Counted from the first letter of the stretch, positions 16,045 through 23,919 are shown. The stretch: DNA of 64,000 nucleotides from Bin75 sp965203665 (GCA_965203665.1 OZ241905.1:2418001-2482000), one strand, 5' to 3'. Notes: generated from the letters alone by a model not told the origin. Numbers and translations are program-made.

Positions 16045-17286
16045 ATGGCGAAAAAAGAACACATTGTTGTCGGGCTTGATATTGGCACAACCAAAATATG
16101 CGCCATCGTGGCGCAGGTGGCGCCCGGTGAAGGGGTCAACGTCATCGGCGTCGGCTCAAGTCCGTCCCGAGGGCTTCGAAAAGGCGTCGTCGTCAATATC
16201 GACAGCACCGTGGAGTCGATCAAGAAGGCGGTGGAAGAAGCTGAATTGATGGCGGCCGTCCAAATCAACTCGGTCTACATCGGCATCGCCGGCAGCCATA
16301 TTGTTAGTGAGACGGCGAAGGGCGTGGTGGCGCTCAAGCGGAATGAGGTGTTTCGCGCCGACGTGGATCGAGCCATTGAGACGGCCAAGGCTGCCGCCGT
16401 CGTGCCGCCGGACCGGCGGGTCCTGCACGTCCTGCCTCGAGAGTTTATCGTGGACGACCAGGAAGGCATTCAAGAGCCTATCGGCATTTCCGGGACGAGG
16501 TTGGAAGTCGACGTGCACATCGTCACCGGGGCGATCCCGCCGGCCAAAAATCTCATGAAGTGCGTCAACCGCGCCGGGCTCGACGTGGTCGACATCGTGT
16601 TGCAGCCGCTGGCCTCAAGCGAAGCCGTGCTCACGGATGAAGAGAAAGGGCTGGGGATTGCCATGATCGATCTCGGAGGAGGGACGACCGATTTGGCCAT
16701 TTTCTCGGATGGGACGATTTGCCACTCGGCGGTGTTGCCGGTCGGCGGTCAGCATATTACGACCGACCTGCAAATCGGGTTGCGCACTTCGTTGGCCGAC
16801 GCGGAAAAAATCAAAGTCCGTTACGGCTCGGCCCTTGTCAGCATGGTGAAAGAGACGGAAGTCGTCGAGGTCCCGAGCGTCGGCGGCCGTCCACCGCACT
16901 CCATGAGCCGGCGGGAAATTGCCGAGATCATTCAACCTCGGGTGGAAGAAATCTTTGAATTGGTCCTGCGGGAAATTTCCCGATCGGGCTATGAAGGTAA
17001 GCTGGCCGCAGGCGTCGTGATCACCGGAGGCACGTCGATGTTGGAAGGGATGCCGGACGCGGCCGAACTCGTCCTGGATCTGCCGGGAAGGCGCGGCGTC
17101 CCGTCCGGCGTGGGCGGCTTGCGCGATATCGTGAGTAATCCCATGTTTTCCACGGGGGTCGGTCTGATCTTGCATGCGCATCGGACGGACCAGGAGTTTG
17201 AGTTCGCCGGTGGGGGGAGGAAAACCGGCAATGGGTTGGGAGGAGTGTTTGGTCGTATGAAAAGCTGGGCACTGAACCTCTTCTGA
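16045..17286 (+). CDS. ftsA: Cell division protein FtsA
   Basis: FtsA is an actin-fold ATPase that tethers FtsZ to the membrane. From ATG 16045 it has 413 aa beginning MAKKEHIVVGLDIGTTK. Other nucleotide-binding motifs are IDLGGGTTDLAIF and GVVITGGTSMLEG. The C-terminal segment RMKSWALNLF is an amphipathic membrane-targeting sequence. GTG 16033, which overlaps the ftsQ stop, is an alternative start; ATG 16045 was preferred because AAAGGG precedes it and MAKK is typical. It is followed not directly by ftsZ but by a MITE-like insertion. Confidence 0.94.
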   Translation: MAKKEHIVVGLDIGTTKICAIVAQVAPGEGVNVIGVGSSPSRGLRKGVVVNIDSTVESIKKAVEEAELMAAVQINSVYIGIAGSHIVSETAKGVVALKRNEVFRADVDRAIETAKAAAVVPPDRRVLHVLPREFIVDDQEGIQEPIGISGTRLEVDVHIVTGAIPPAKNLMKCVNRAGLDVVDIVLQPLASSEAVLTDEEKGLGIAMIDLGGGTTDLAIFSDGTICHSAVLPVGGQHITTDLQIGLRTSLADAEKIKVRYGSALVSMVKETEVVEVPSVGGRPPHSMSRREIAEIIQPRVEEIFELVLREISRSGYEGKLAAGVVITGGTSMLEGMPDAAELVLDLPGRRGVPSGVGGLRDIVSNPMFSTGVGLILHAHRTDQEFEFAGGGRKTGNGLGGVFGRMKSWALNLF

Positions 17287-17308
17287 GAGGTGACGAATAC
17301 AATGTTTA

Positions 17309-17450
17309 GGAACCTCTGATTTATTGTGATAGCGGGATGCAGGGCAAGGCGTCCCGGAGCGAAACCCGAGGCTTATCAGAGAGATAGGTGAGGGTTGAGC
17401 GAGGACACAACGCAGCCATGCGCCCGATAGTGCACTAAATCAGAGGTTCC
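17309..17450. mobile_element. 142-bp MITE-like element, copy 1 (between ftsA and ftsZ)
   Basis: The element starts GGAACCTCTGATTTA and ends with its exact 15-base inverse, TAAATCAGAGGTTCC. TTTA occurs immediately on both outer sides (17305-17308 and 17451-17454), consistent with a 4-bp target duplication. It has no open frame long enough for a transposase. A second 142-bp copy at 53476-53617 differs at five positions. These are the defining traits of a miniature inverted-repeat transposable element mobilised in trans. It enlarges the ftsA-ftsZ gap to 247 bases. The parental IS family is not identified. Confidence 0.85.
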
Positions 17451-17472
17451 TTTAGACACCACGGTTGCGGCG

Positions 17473-17490
17473 GATCAACGATGATTGATC
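17473..17490 (+). promoter_or_regulatory. Hairpin upstream of ftsZ
   Basis: GATCAA (17473-17478) and TTGATC (17485-17490) form a perfect 6-bp stem with a CGATGA loop. It lies between the MITE and ftsZ. No T-tract follows, so it is not a clear terminator. It may be an operator or a leader structure; its function is unknown. Confidence 0.35.
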
Positions 17491-17533
17491 CCGTTGGGCG
17501 TGGAGTTCGGGTATCATAAAAAGGAGGCGTTCC

Positions 17534-18739
17534 ATGTTTGCATTTCAAGAGGAAGAAATGACTCCGATTCGAATTAAGGTCATCGGGCTTGGTGGAGGAG
17601 GATGCAACGCAGTCAATACCATGATTGCCGCCGGTCTGACTCGAGTGGAGTTCGTGGTGGCGAACACCGATCTTCAATCGTTGAGCAAATCCTCGACTCA
17701 GTACCGCATTCAATTGGGCCCGGAGCGAACCAAGGGACTCGGGGCCGGCGCGAACCCCGAAGTGGGTATGGAATCCGCTCTGGAAAGTGAAGACGACATC
17801 CGGGCGGCCTTGGAAGATGCCGATATGGTCTTCGTCACGGCAGGCATGGGCGGTGGGACCGGAACGGGCGGCGCGCCCGTCGCGGCCAGACTGGCCAGAG
17901 ACATGGGTATTTTGACTGTCGGCGTGGTGACGAAACCCTTCCAGCATGAAGGGCAGCGCCGGATGGGGTATGCTGAAGAGGGGTTGCGGGAACTCAGAAG
18001 GCACGTGGATTCGTTGCTCGTGATCCCCAATCAGAAACTGCTGACCTTGGTGGATAAGAGCACGCCGGTGTTGGAGGCGTTCAAAGTGGCGGATGACGTC
18101 CTGCGTCAGGCCATTAAAGGCATCACCGACGTGATCACGACTCCCGGCTTGGTCAACGTGGATTTTGCCGACGTCAAGACGGTCATGTCCTACAGGGGAA
18201 GAGCGGTGATGGGGATGGGCGTGGCCAAGGGAGAGAATCGCGCCATGGAAGCCGTTCAGCAAGCGATTACCAGTCCGCTGTTGGAAGAGAGTGGAATCGA
18301 GGGCGCCAAAGGGTTGTTGTTCAACGTCACCGGCGGCACGGATCTGTCCCTGCATGAACTCGACGAAGCATCGACCATTGCGAAAGAAGCTGCCGATGCT
18401 CAAGCCAATATTATCGTCGGACACGTGATCGATCCGGGCTTGTCAGACGAAGTGATCATCACCGTGATCGCCACCGGATTTGAACAACAGCAAGACTCTC
18501 ACTTCACAAAGCCGGTCGCGAATCCGGGAGTACAAGAACGGGCTCGTCTCCCTGTGTCTCCGGTCCCCCAAGCGGTCTTGACCATGGCCGGGAAGGCGTC
18601 CATGGCCGGCTCGGCCGACGACTTGGATCGTCCGGCGTTTATGCGGCGAGGGGAATCGGATTCGAGAGCCGAACAGGGTGATTTGTTGATAGATGCGGAT
18701 TGGGATGTCCCCACGTTTTTGCGCAGGAGAGCCAATTAA
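17534..18739 (+). CDS. ftsZ: Cell division GTPase FtsZ
   Basis: FtsZ is the tubulin-like GTPase that forms the division ring. The 401-aa protein begins the GTPase domain with GLGGGGCNAVNTM and has the tubulin signature GGGTGTG (106-112), PFQHEGQRRM, and the T7-loop region GLVNVDFADVKTVM. A variable linker leads to the conserved C-terminal peptide DVPTFLRRR that binds FtsA. A strong AAGGAGG (17521-17527) lies six bases before ATG 17534. Two DxPxFxRR-like peptides occur near the C-terminus (DRPAFMRRG and DVPTFLRRR). Confidence 0.97.
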   Translation: MFAFQEEEMTPIRIKVIGLGGGGCNAVNTMIAAGLTRVEFVVANTDLQSLSKSSTQYRIQLGPERTKGLGAGANPEVGMESALESEDDIRAALEDADMVFVTAGMGGGTGTGGAPVAARLARDMGILTVGVVTKPFQHEGQRRMGYAEEGLRELRRHVDSLLVIPNQKLLTLVDKSTPVLEAFKVADDVLRQAIKGITDVITTPGLVNVDFADVKTVMSYRGRAVMGMGVAKGENRAMEAVQQAITSPLLEESGIEGAKGLLFNVTGGTDLSLHELDEASTIAKEAADAQANIIVGHVIDPGLSDEVIITVIATGFEQQQDSHFTKPVANPGVQERARLPVSPVPQAVLTMAGKASMAGSADDLDRPAFMRRGESDSRAEQGDLLIDADWDVPTFLRRRAN

Positions 18740-18767
18740 CGGGTCGTCAGAAAGGAGGACAGGCAGA

Positions 18768-19532
18768 ATGGTCCTTGTTGCGGAACTTTCGACACGTAAA
18801 CCGATGCTTCCCTTCACAAGTTGGTCTTTTGGGCGGATGAGTCAACGTACCTTGCATTTCTTCGGGACGCGGGATGGACCGGAGTATGGTCGTATGAACG
18901 GAGAACAGGGGACGGTGAAGGCCGGAGATCCCGATTATCCGTTGGTCGTCTCCATCCGCCAGGTACATGGGACGGACGTGTTGAGCCTTGATCGTCCCTT
19001 GAAGGCGGGCCAAACGTTTTTCGGAGGCCATGACGCCGTGCTCACCAATCAGGCCGACACGTTATTGACCGTCCACACCGCCGATTGCGTTCCCGTGTTG
19101 CTGATGGATTCCTCCCGTGGCGTGATCGGGGCCGTGCATGCAGGCTGGCGTGGGACGGTGCATGGCATTGTGGCGAAAAGCGTGCGGACCATGATGGAAC
19201 GGTTCGACGCCAGCCTTGCCTCGCTTCACGTGGCGATCGGGCCGTCGGCCGGGCCATGTTGTTATGAAGTCGATACGCCGGTGATGGACCAGTTGCCACC
19301 GGATGCACTTGAGGACTCGACCATCCTCAGACAAACCGGTCCCGGGACCGGCCGGTTGGATTTAAAAAAACTCATTCGATGGCAGGCCGCGTCTCTCGGT
19401 CTTGCCGAAGACCATATCCATGCCGTGGATCTCTGCACGATCTGTCGACCGGATTTGTTTTTCTCCTATCGTCGGGAGGGAGCAGTGCATGGGAGCATGG
19501 TCAGCGGAATCATGTTGAGACAGGTTCCTTGA
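18768..19532 (+). CDS. pgeF: Peptidoglycan editing factor PgeF (laccase-domain / YfiH family)
   Basis: YfiH/PgeF proteins are purine-nucleoside-active laccase-domain enzymes implicated in keeping L-Ser out of peptidoglycan precursors. The 254-aa product has the conserved metal-site motifs: IRQVHGTDV, HTADCVPVLL and GAVHAGWRGT. The C-terminal CTICRPDLFFSYRREG is also typical. ATG 18768 was chosen because AAAGGAGG (18751-18758) precedes it; a longer frame from 18693 would overlap ftsZ. Its place right after ftsZ is common and fits a cell-wall quality role. Confidence 0.9.
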   Translation: MVLVAELSTRKPMLPFTSWSFGRMSQRTLHFFGTRDGPEYGRMNGEQGTVKAGDPDYPLVVSIRQVHGTDVLSLDRPLKAGQTFFGGHDAVLTNQADTLLTVHTADCVPVLLMDSSRGVIGAVHAGWRGTVHGIVAKSVRTMMERFDASLASLHVAIGPSAGPCCYEVDTPVMDQLPPDALEDSTILRQTGPGTGRLDLKKLIRWQAASLGLAEDHIHAVDLCTICRPDLFFSYRREGAVHGSMVSGIMLRQVP

Positions 19533-19577
19533 GGTAATCAAGAAGATTTCGGGCACCCTCCTTTCAAGGACGCACCG

Positions 19578-20273
19578 TTGGATGACCTTTCGACGAAGAT
19601 TCAGGCGATACGAGACCGCATTCATCGCGCGGCGGAACACGCAAAACGGGATCCGTCTGACGTGCGATTGGTTGCGGCGACCAAATATGTCGAAGCATCA
19701 CGGGTCCTCGATGCCATCCGGGCCGGTCTGACCGTCTGCGGAGAAAACCGCTGGCAGGAAGCACAGGCCAAGATGCAAGCGGTGGGTGAACGCGTGGACG
19801 TCGAGTGGCACTTTATCGGCCGGCTTCAACGACGAAAACTCAAGTGGCTGGTGGGCCGATTCAACCTTATTCATTCCGTGGAATCCGTGGAGCAGGCCGA
19901 GGAAATTCAACGACGGGCCCAGGAACGCGACACGTCCCAAGCCATCCTGCTCGAAGTCAATGTTGGAGGTGAAGAATCCAAGGGCGGGTTTTCGCCCGAC
20001 GCGTTGCCGTCGGCCGTCTCGCAAATCGACGCCTTCCCGTCCGTGTGCGTGCAAGGGCTCATGACGGTTCCTCCGTGGAATCCGGACCCCGAACGGATGC
20101 GGCCGTATTTTCAACGACTCAAACAGTTGGCCGAAGGGATCAGCCGTCTGCCGTTGCAGCGCGTCCGCATGTGCGAACTCTCCATGGGCATGTCGAATGA
20201 TTTTGAAATCGCGGTGGAAGAAGGCGCGACGTTGGTGCGCGTCGGCACCGCATTGTTCGGGGCGCGCCGGTAA
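19578..20273 (+). CDS. PLP homeostasis protein (YggS/PROSC family)
   Basis: YggS-family proteins bind pyridoxal 5'-phosphate in a TIM barrel without known enzymatic activity and maintain PLP/amino-acid balance. The 231-aa product has the PLP lysine motif VAATKYVEA, GENRWQEAQAK, WHFIGRLQRRK and the C-terminal LSMGMSNDFEIAVEEGATLVRVG. The start is TTG 19578, preceded by AAGGA (19566-19570). It sits between pgeF and yggT, a widespread arrangement near division genes. Confidence 0.92.
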   Translation: MDDLSTKIQAIRDRIHRAAEHAKRDPSDVRLVAATKYVEASRVLDAIRAGLTVCGENRWQEAQAKMQAVGERVDVEWHFIGRLQRRKLKWLVGRFNLIHSVESVEQAEEIQRRAQERDTSQAILLEVNVGGEESKGGFSPDALPSAVSQIDAFPSVCVQGLMTVPPWNPDPERMRPYFQRLKQLAEGISRLPLQRVRMCELSMGMSNDFEIAVEEGATLVRVGTALFGARR

Positions 20274-20332
20274 TCGATGATGGCTGAATCGTGAACGTAG
20301 CCTGGAATCCGGTTGTTCTCTTCCTTTGCCTG

Positions 20333-20352
20333 CCCTGAGCGGAGCCGAAGGG
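20333..20352. repeat. Short imperfect palindrome, intergenic repeat-like
   Basis: CCCTGAGCGGAGCCGAAGGG is an imperfect palindrome with CCCT/AGGG ends and a CGG/CCG core. This 20-mer is of a type often seen between genes in many bacteria (from memory, not searched). The 20274-20442 spacer around it holds no gene. Confidence 0.3.
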
Positions 20353-20442
20353 TAAGGAGGGGTGAAGGGGAGGTAGAGATTGGAGACGTTGTGTAGGATG
20401 ACGGGACCACGAAACACACCTACGTGATGAGGAGAAGGGACC

Positions 20443-20739
20443 ATGTTCGTCGCAGGTAATATCTTACAGGGGCTGGCCTATGTCCTGGATACGGTCCTGT
20501 TTTTGTATATGTGGCTGATTATTATCCGGGCCCTGATTTCGTGGGTGAATCCCGATCCGTGGAATCCGATCGTTCAGTTTCTCGCCAGGGCGACTGACCC
20601 TGTCCTGATCGTGATCCGACGCAGGGTGGGTATACTCGGAGGCATCGACGTCTCGCCCATCCTGGCGATTTTACTGATCATGTTTCTGCAATACGCCGTG
20701 GTACAAACCATTCGGGACATCGGTTTCCGATTGCAATGA
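20443..20739 (+). CDS. YggT family membrane protein
   Basis: This is a 98-aa integral membrane protein with two hydrophobic segments (about 8-30 and 64-88) flanking SWVNPDPWNPIVQFLARATDPVL, the YggT family signature. YggT proteins are linked to division or osmotic-stress functions and commonly sit downstream of yggS, as here. An AGGAGAAGG ribosome-binding site precedes the ATG. Confidence 0.9.
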   Translation: MFVAGNILQGLAYVLDTVLFLYMWLIIIRALISWVNPDPWNPIVQFLARATDPVLIVIRRRVGILGGIDVSPILAILLIMFLQYAVVQTIRDIGFRLQ

Positions 20740-20770
20740 GACACCAGGCGCCATGAAGTAGGTTGCGCTC

Positions 20771-21871
20771 ATGGGTCCCATCCTCCAAGCCTTTCAACGG
20801 GCCGTCGATGAACGGGTGTTTCCGGGTGCGGTGGCCCTGGTGCGGTCTCGCGGGAGCGTCGTGTTTCACGAGGCCGTGGGAACCCGGGGGGCTCCACCCG
20901 ACGACCAGCCGGTCCACCTGGACTCGGTCTATGATTTAGCCTCCTTAACCAAACCACTGGCCACGAGCACGGCCCTGTTGTGTTTGGTCCAGGATGGGCG
21001 CCTGCGCCTGGACCAGCCCGTGTCTCGATGGGCGGACGAGTTGCGGGAGAGCCCGCTCGCCGGCGTCGATCTCCGGCAACTGCTCTCGCATCAAGCGGGG
21101 TTGCCGGCGTGGCGACCCTATTATGAACAATTGGCGCCCTCGGGGTTACCGCCCCGGAATGAAGAAGAGCGACGACAACGCGTGCACGCGTTGCTGAACG
21201 CCATCTCGTCCGAACCAATCGAATACCGGCCGGGGAGTCAAAGCCTGTACAGCGACCTGGGGTTTATGGTGCTGGGCGAGATCGTCGAACGGTGTGCAGG
21301 GACGTCCTTGGCAGCCTATTGCCGGCGGAGAATCTATGAGCCCCTGGGCATTTCGTCCTTGGCGTTTCTCGGTCGCGAGGAAACGATAACGGAGGATCCG
21401 ACGCGCATCGTCCCCACGGAACGGGAACGCTGGAGAAATCGTTTGCTGTGCGGAGAAGTGCATGATGAAAACGCCTACGCGTTGGGAGGCTGCGCCGGGC
21501 ACGCCGGGCTGTTCGGAACGGCTCACGCCGTCGGCCAACTCTCAGCCGCATGGCTTCAGGCGGTCCAAGGCCGTGACGGGGTATTGAGTGCCGCTCTGGC
21601 GAAACAGTTTACCCGTCGCCAATCCGATCTGTTTTCCTGGGGGCTGGGCTGGGATACCCCGTCTGCACCCTCATCCTCGGGTACGCGGTTTTCGTCACGG
21701 GCATTCGGGCACGTGGGGTTTACGGGCACGTCGCTCTGGATCGATCCGTCCTGTGACCTTGAGGTGATTATTTTGTCCAATCGAGTGCATCCGACCCGGA
21801 CGAATACGGCCATCAAGGCGTTCCGCCCGCAGATTCACGATGCGATCTATCAGGAATGGGGTGGGAGGTGA
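20771..21871 (+). CDS. Serine hydrolase of the beta-lactamase / PBP class C family
   Basis: The 366-aa protein has the class C beta-lactamase-like fold motifs: SLTK with nucleophile Ser58, YSD at 160-162 and, replacing KTG, HVG at His314 followed by FTGTS. Proteins with this pattern are usually esterases, D-aminopeptidases or carboxypeptidases rather than true beta-lactamases. No signal peptide is visible (MGPILQAFQRAVDERVFPG), so it is predicted cytoplasmic. A peptidoglycan-recycling role is possible from position, but the substrate cannot be read from the sequence. Confidence 0.85.
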   Translation: MGPILQAFQRAVDERVFPGAVALVRSRGSVVFHEAVGTRGAPPDDQPVHLDSVYDLASLTKPLATSTALLCLVQDGRLRLDQPVSRWADELRESPLAGVDLRQLLSHQAGLPAWRPYYEQLAPSGLPPRNEEERRQRVHALLNAISSEPIEYRPGSQSLYSDLGFMVLGEIVERCAGTSLAAYCRRRIYEPLGISSLAFLGREETITEDPTRIVPTERERWRNRLLCGEVHDENAYALGGCAGHAGLFGTAHAVGQLSAAWLQAVQGRDGVLSAALAKQFTRRQSDLFSWGLGWDTPSAPSSSGTRFSSRAFGHVGFTGTSLWIDPSCDLEVIILSNRVHPTRTNTAIKAFRPQIHDAIYQEWGGR

Positions 21872-21915
21872 GGGCCGGGGAATGCCGTGCGCATTCCGTT
21901 CAAGAAGAAAACGGC

Positions 21916-22230
21916 TCAGTCGGGATACTCAACCCACGTTTCTTTTTCAGCGAGATATTTTTGACCCTTGAAATTCAACCGCGTCCGCATGTGTAAAAAG
22001 CCTAGATGACGAAGTTTATCCACGATGTCCGTGATGGCGCCGCCCACGGTCTGGTGAACGCCGCTTTCCGTGACTAAGGCTTCGTAGGTCATCGTGGCCG
22101 TGTAGCCGCGATTCACGTGTTTGATCGGCACGAGGCGGTTAAAATAACGATCGCTGGGATCGGTGCCTTCCAACTGGTGCTTCTCGATGACGGCGTTTCG
22201 TAACCGGAACGACAACGGCAAGGTGCTCAT
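21916..22230 (-). CDS. Hypothetical protein, 104 aa
   Basis: This protein is not recognised. The frame has host-like codon use and starts at ATG 22230 behind AAAGGA. The predicted product begins MSTLPLSFRLRNAVIEKHQLEG and ends KYLAEKETWVEYPD. It is soluble, mixed alpha/beta in character, with no cysteine or obvious catalytic motif. A longer in-frame start at 22323 lacks a ribosome-binding site and adds non-conserved-looking residues. It stands alone on the minus strand at the left border of the AT-rich islet. Confidence 0.7.
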   Translation of the reverse strand: MSTLPLSFRLRNAVIEKHQLEGTDPSDRYFNRLVPIKHVNRGYTATMTYEALVTESGVHQTVGGAITDIVDKLRHLGFLHMRTRLNFKGQKYLAEKETWVEYPD

Positions 22231-22352
22231 ACGGATGGATCCTTTCTCATAAAGGAGAGGAACAAAATTATAAGAAGTTCTCCAGGCCCTTGCAACTTTC
22301 GAAAGATCGAGCGTATGTCCCATCTAGGGTAATGTTTGACACCACGTTGTAT

Positions 22353-22382
22353 CCGGTTCAGAATCATCTGGTTCAGAATCTT
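22353..22382. repeat. Tandem 15-bp repeat between divergent genes
   Basis: CCGGTTCAGAATCAT is immediately followed by CTGGTTCAGAATCTT, agreeing at 13 of 15 positions. It lies between the divergent genes at 22230 and 22462 and could be an operator or a replication-slippage duplication. Confidence 0.5.
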
Positions 22383-22461
22383 AAACCTCTCGCTGGAAAA
22401 GTGAATCTTTCATGAGAATGAGTAGGCGGTAGCCCAAGCGTTAGAACACCATAAGGAAGGA

Positions 22462-23076
22462 ATGGATATGGCTGACAAGTATGATGACCTATTTGGTTTT
22501 TACATCAAGTTATATGACGATGAGATAGCTCGTTTTCGAGGCTTGGATACTAAGATCGGAAGATATTTATCGGCGTACCCGATCCTTATCGCCCTTACGG
22601 GGTTTGTTGGTGTTAATCTTCGGTTTCTTCTTGGCAGCTCGGGCTTGAACCTTTGGGTGCTCGCCAATTATATTTGTTTAGCATGTGTTTTTGTTGCTTA
22701 TACTGTAGGCTTTTACTACTTGATAAGTGCTCTCAAGATGGAAAACTTGCAACGATTTGCTTATGGTGACTCAGTCATCGAATTCTTCTTGAAGCATCAA
22801 CCAATCAATATTAAATATGCATTGGCACGTAGGGCAAAGGAAGCCATTGAACACAATGTGTCACTTGGAAACCGCAAAAGTGAAAAGATAGCAAAGGCGA
22901 TCAACTGGTCGTTTTCGTTGCCGACGATGGCATTCTTGGCGGCAAGTGTGTTGCTTGCAATAGGCAATGTCTATTTTGCCTCTGATACTAGTCAGATGAA
23001 GAATGGAACAAGCGTATCCAATTCCATTCAAATGCTCATAGATCGGCAGGATGATACCAATGAGGAAAGCAAGTGA
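22462..23076 (+). CDS. Predicted three-helix inner-membrane protein of unknown function
   Basis: This protein is not recognised with confidence. The 204-aa protein has an N-terminal amphipathic region (DDLFGFYIKLYDDEIARFRG), two adjacent membrane segments (about 36-57 and 64-90) and a cytoplasmic basic loop. A third membrane segment (about 148-172) and a polar tail follow. The layout loosely recalls SLATT-type membrane effectors, but no diagnostic motif is seen. The gene is clearly AT-richer than its neighbours, suggesting acquisition. GGAAGGAAT lies just before ATG 22462. It is followed after 80 bases by a 52-aa acidic peptide gene. Confidence 0.75.
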   Translation: MDMADKYDDLFGFYIKLYDDEIARFRGLDTKIGRYLSAYPILIALTGFVGVNLRFLLGSSGLNLWVLANYICLACVFVAYTVGFYYLISALKMENLQRFAYGDSVIEFFLKHQPINIKYALARRAKEAIEHNVSLGNRKSEKIAKAINWSFSLPTMAFLAASVLLAIGNVYFASDTSQMKNGTSVSNSIQMLIDRQDDTNEESK

Positions 23077-23156
23077 GCATGTATGAATGAGCCTAGTTAT
23101 GTCAGAAATTCGTATATCGTATGTCGTCTTACCAATCGAAAGAAAGGGCAATTAAT

Positions 23157-23315
23157 ATGTCGGAAAACAATCGGGTTGACCCCAATGCATCCGAACAGCA
23201 GCAAGTTGAAACACAACAATCAGAGCCGGCATCTCCAGATCCTGATGTACAGGCTCCTCAAAACGTTTTAATTACAGAAGGCTACGAACCGCCAGCAGCT
23301 GAAACAGCGGAGTAG
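23157..23315 (+). CDS. Small acidic, Pro/Gln/Glu-rich peptide, 52 aa
   Basis: This short frame starts at ATG 23157, eight bases after AAAGGG (23143-23148). The product begins MSENNRVDPNASEQQQ and ends LITEGYEPPAAETAE. It is strongly acidic, has no hydrophobic core and is likely disordered until the last third. It is unidentified. Its close spacing to the membrane protein at 22462 suggests a two-gene unit in which it may be a partner, modulator or precursor peptide. An overlapping 62-codon frame from 23083 lacks a ribosome-binding site and was rejected. Confidence 0.5.
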   Translation: MSENNRVDPNASEQQQVETQQSEPASPDPDVQAPQNVLITEGYEPPAAETAE

Positions 23316-23332
23316 AACAAGGCCTAACAATT

Positions 23333-23381
23333 GTGGCAATACAGATTGCCACGACCAGTCCACTCGAACACTTTTCGAGTG
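23333..23381. repeat. Two adjacent perfect 8-bp hairpins
   Basis: GTGGCAAT (23333-23340) pairs with ATTGCCAC (23345-23352), and CACTCGAA (23361-23368) pairs with TTCGAGTG (23374-23381). The two hairpins sit just downstream of the 52-aa peptide gene. Neither is followed by a T-tract. They could end or stabilise the transcript or be part of a recombination site; function is unknown. Confidence 0.55.
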
Positions 23382-23474
23382 CTGTGAATCAGTCTAGCAT
23401 TTGACAAATCCATTCATCGGAATTCGCTTTGCCGCTGATGCAAGTCGCTATGCGACCGTGAAGAGGAGGTATAA

Positions 23475-23789
23475 ATGGCGATCAATCAACGTGATTTATC
23501 TGCAATGAATACTCTCTTATCTCAAGGTAAAACAATAGCCCAAATAGCCAAGAAATATCGTCAATATGATTACTGGGAAATCTATAGGCAAGTTAATGAT
23601 TACAGCTTTCTTGGGAAAAAGCGTAAAATTTCCAATAATTTGAGAAGGTTGGTTGCTACTGCAAAAAAAGAAGATCGTGAGATATTAGCCGACGATGCGA
23701 AAAGGCTTCTTGATGAATTGTACGGTAGCCTAAAGGCAAACAGTAAAAAACTTATCTCGATAGATCGCATTTTGAAAAAAGATGTCTAA
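23475..23789 (+). CDS. Small HTH-like protein of unknown function, 104 aa
   Basis: The product is lysine-rich and helical. Residues 13-34 (LLSQGKTIAQIAKKYRQYDYWE) look like a helix-turn-helix, and the rest (KRLLDELYGSLKANSKKL) is probably coiled helix. AGAGGAGGT gives a strong ribosome-binding site before ATG 23475. The DNA is strongly AT-rich (21 G/C in the 60 bases 23521-23580), unlike the flanking core genes, so it is likely acquired. DNA binding is inference; no family name is assigned. Confidence 0.7.
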   Translation: MAINQRDLSAMNTLLSQGKTIAQIAKKYRQYDYWEIYRQVNDYSFLGKKRKISNNLRRLVATAKKEDREILADDAKRLLDELYGSLKANSKKLISIDRILKKDV

Positions 23790-23919
23790 TTCGGAATCGT
23801 GATACTCAACGGTTTGAGACTCGCTGTGTTGGTTTGTGCCCGAAGCCCGAAAAAATGTGTTGCTTCGGTTGACTTACCCGCTTCCCGTCCTTAGTCTTAT
23901 TCCATTAGGGAGGTTACCC

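Noticed and set aside
17485..17517. TTGATC and TATCAT as an ftsZ promoter
   Set aside because: The spacer is 21 bases, too long for a sigma-70 promoter.
23083..23271. 62-codon frame overlapping the acidic 52-aa peptide gene
   Set aside because: It has no ribosome-binding site and an atypical composition; the 23157 frame has a well-placed AAAGGG.
22435..23328. Integron attC-like cores flanking the islet: CAAGCGTTAGAAC at 22435-22447 and GCCTAAC at 23322-23328
   Set aside because: They resemble the R' and R'' boxes of attC sites, but the matching partner boxes (RYYYAAC before the first, GTTRRRY after the second) are absent at the required distance, and no integrase is present. The resemblance is noted only as a weak hint.
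23401..23406. TTGACA upstream of the HTH-like gene as a promoter
   Set aside because: No acceptable -10 occurs at 16-18 bases spacing (TCGCTT at 17).
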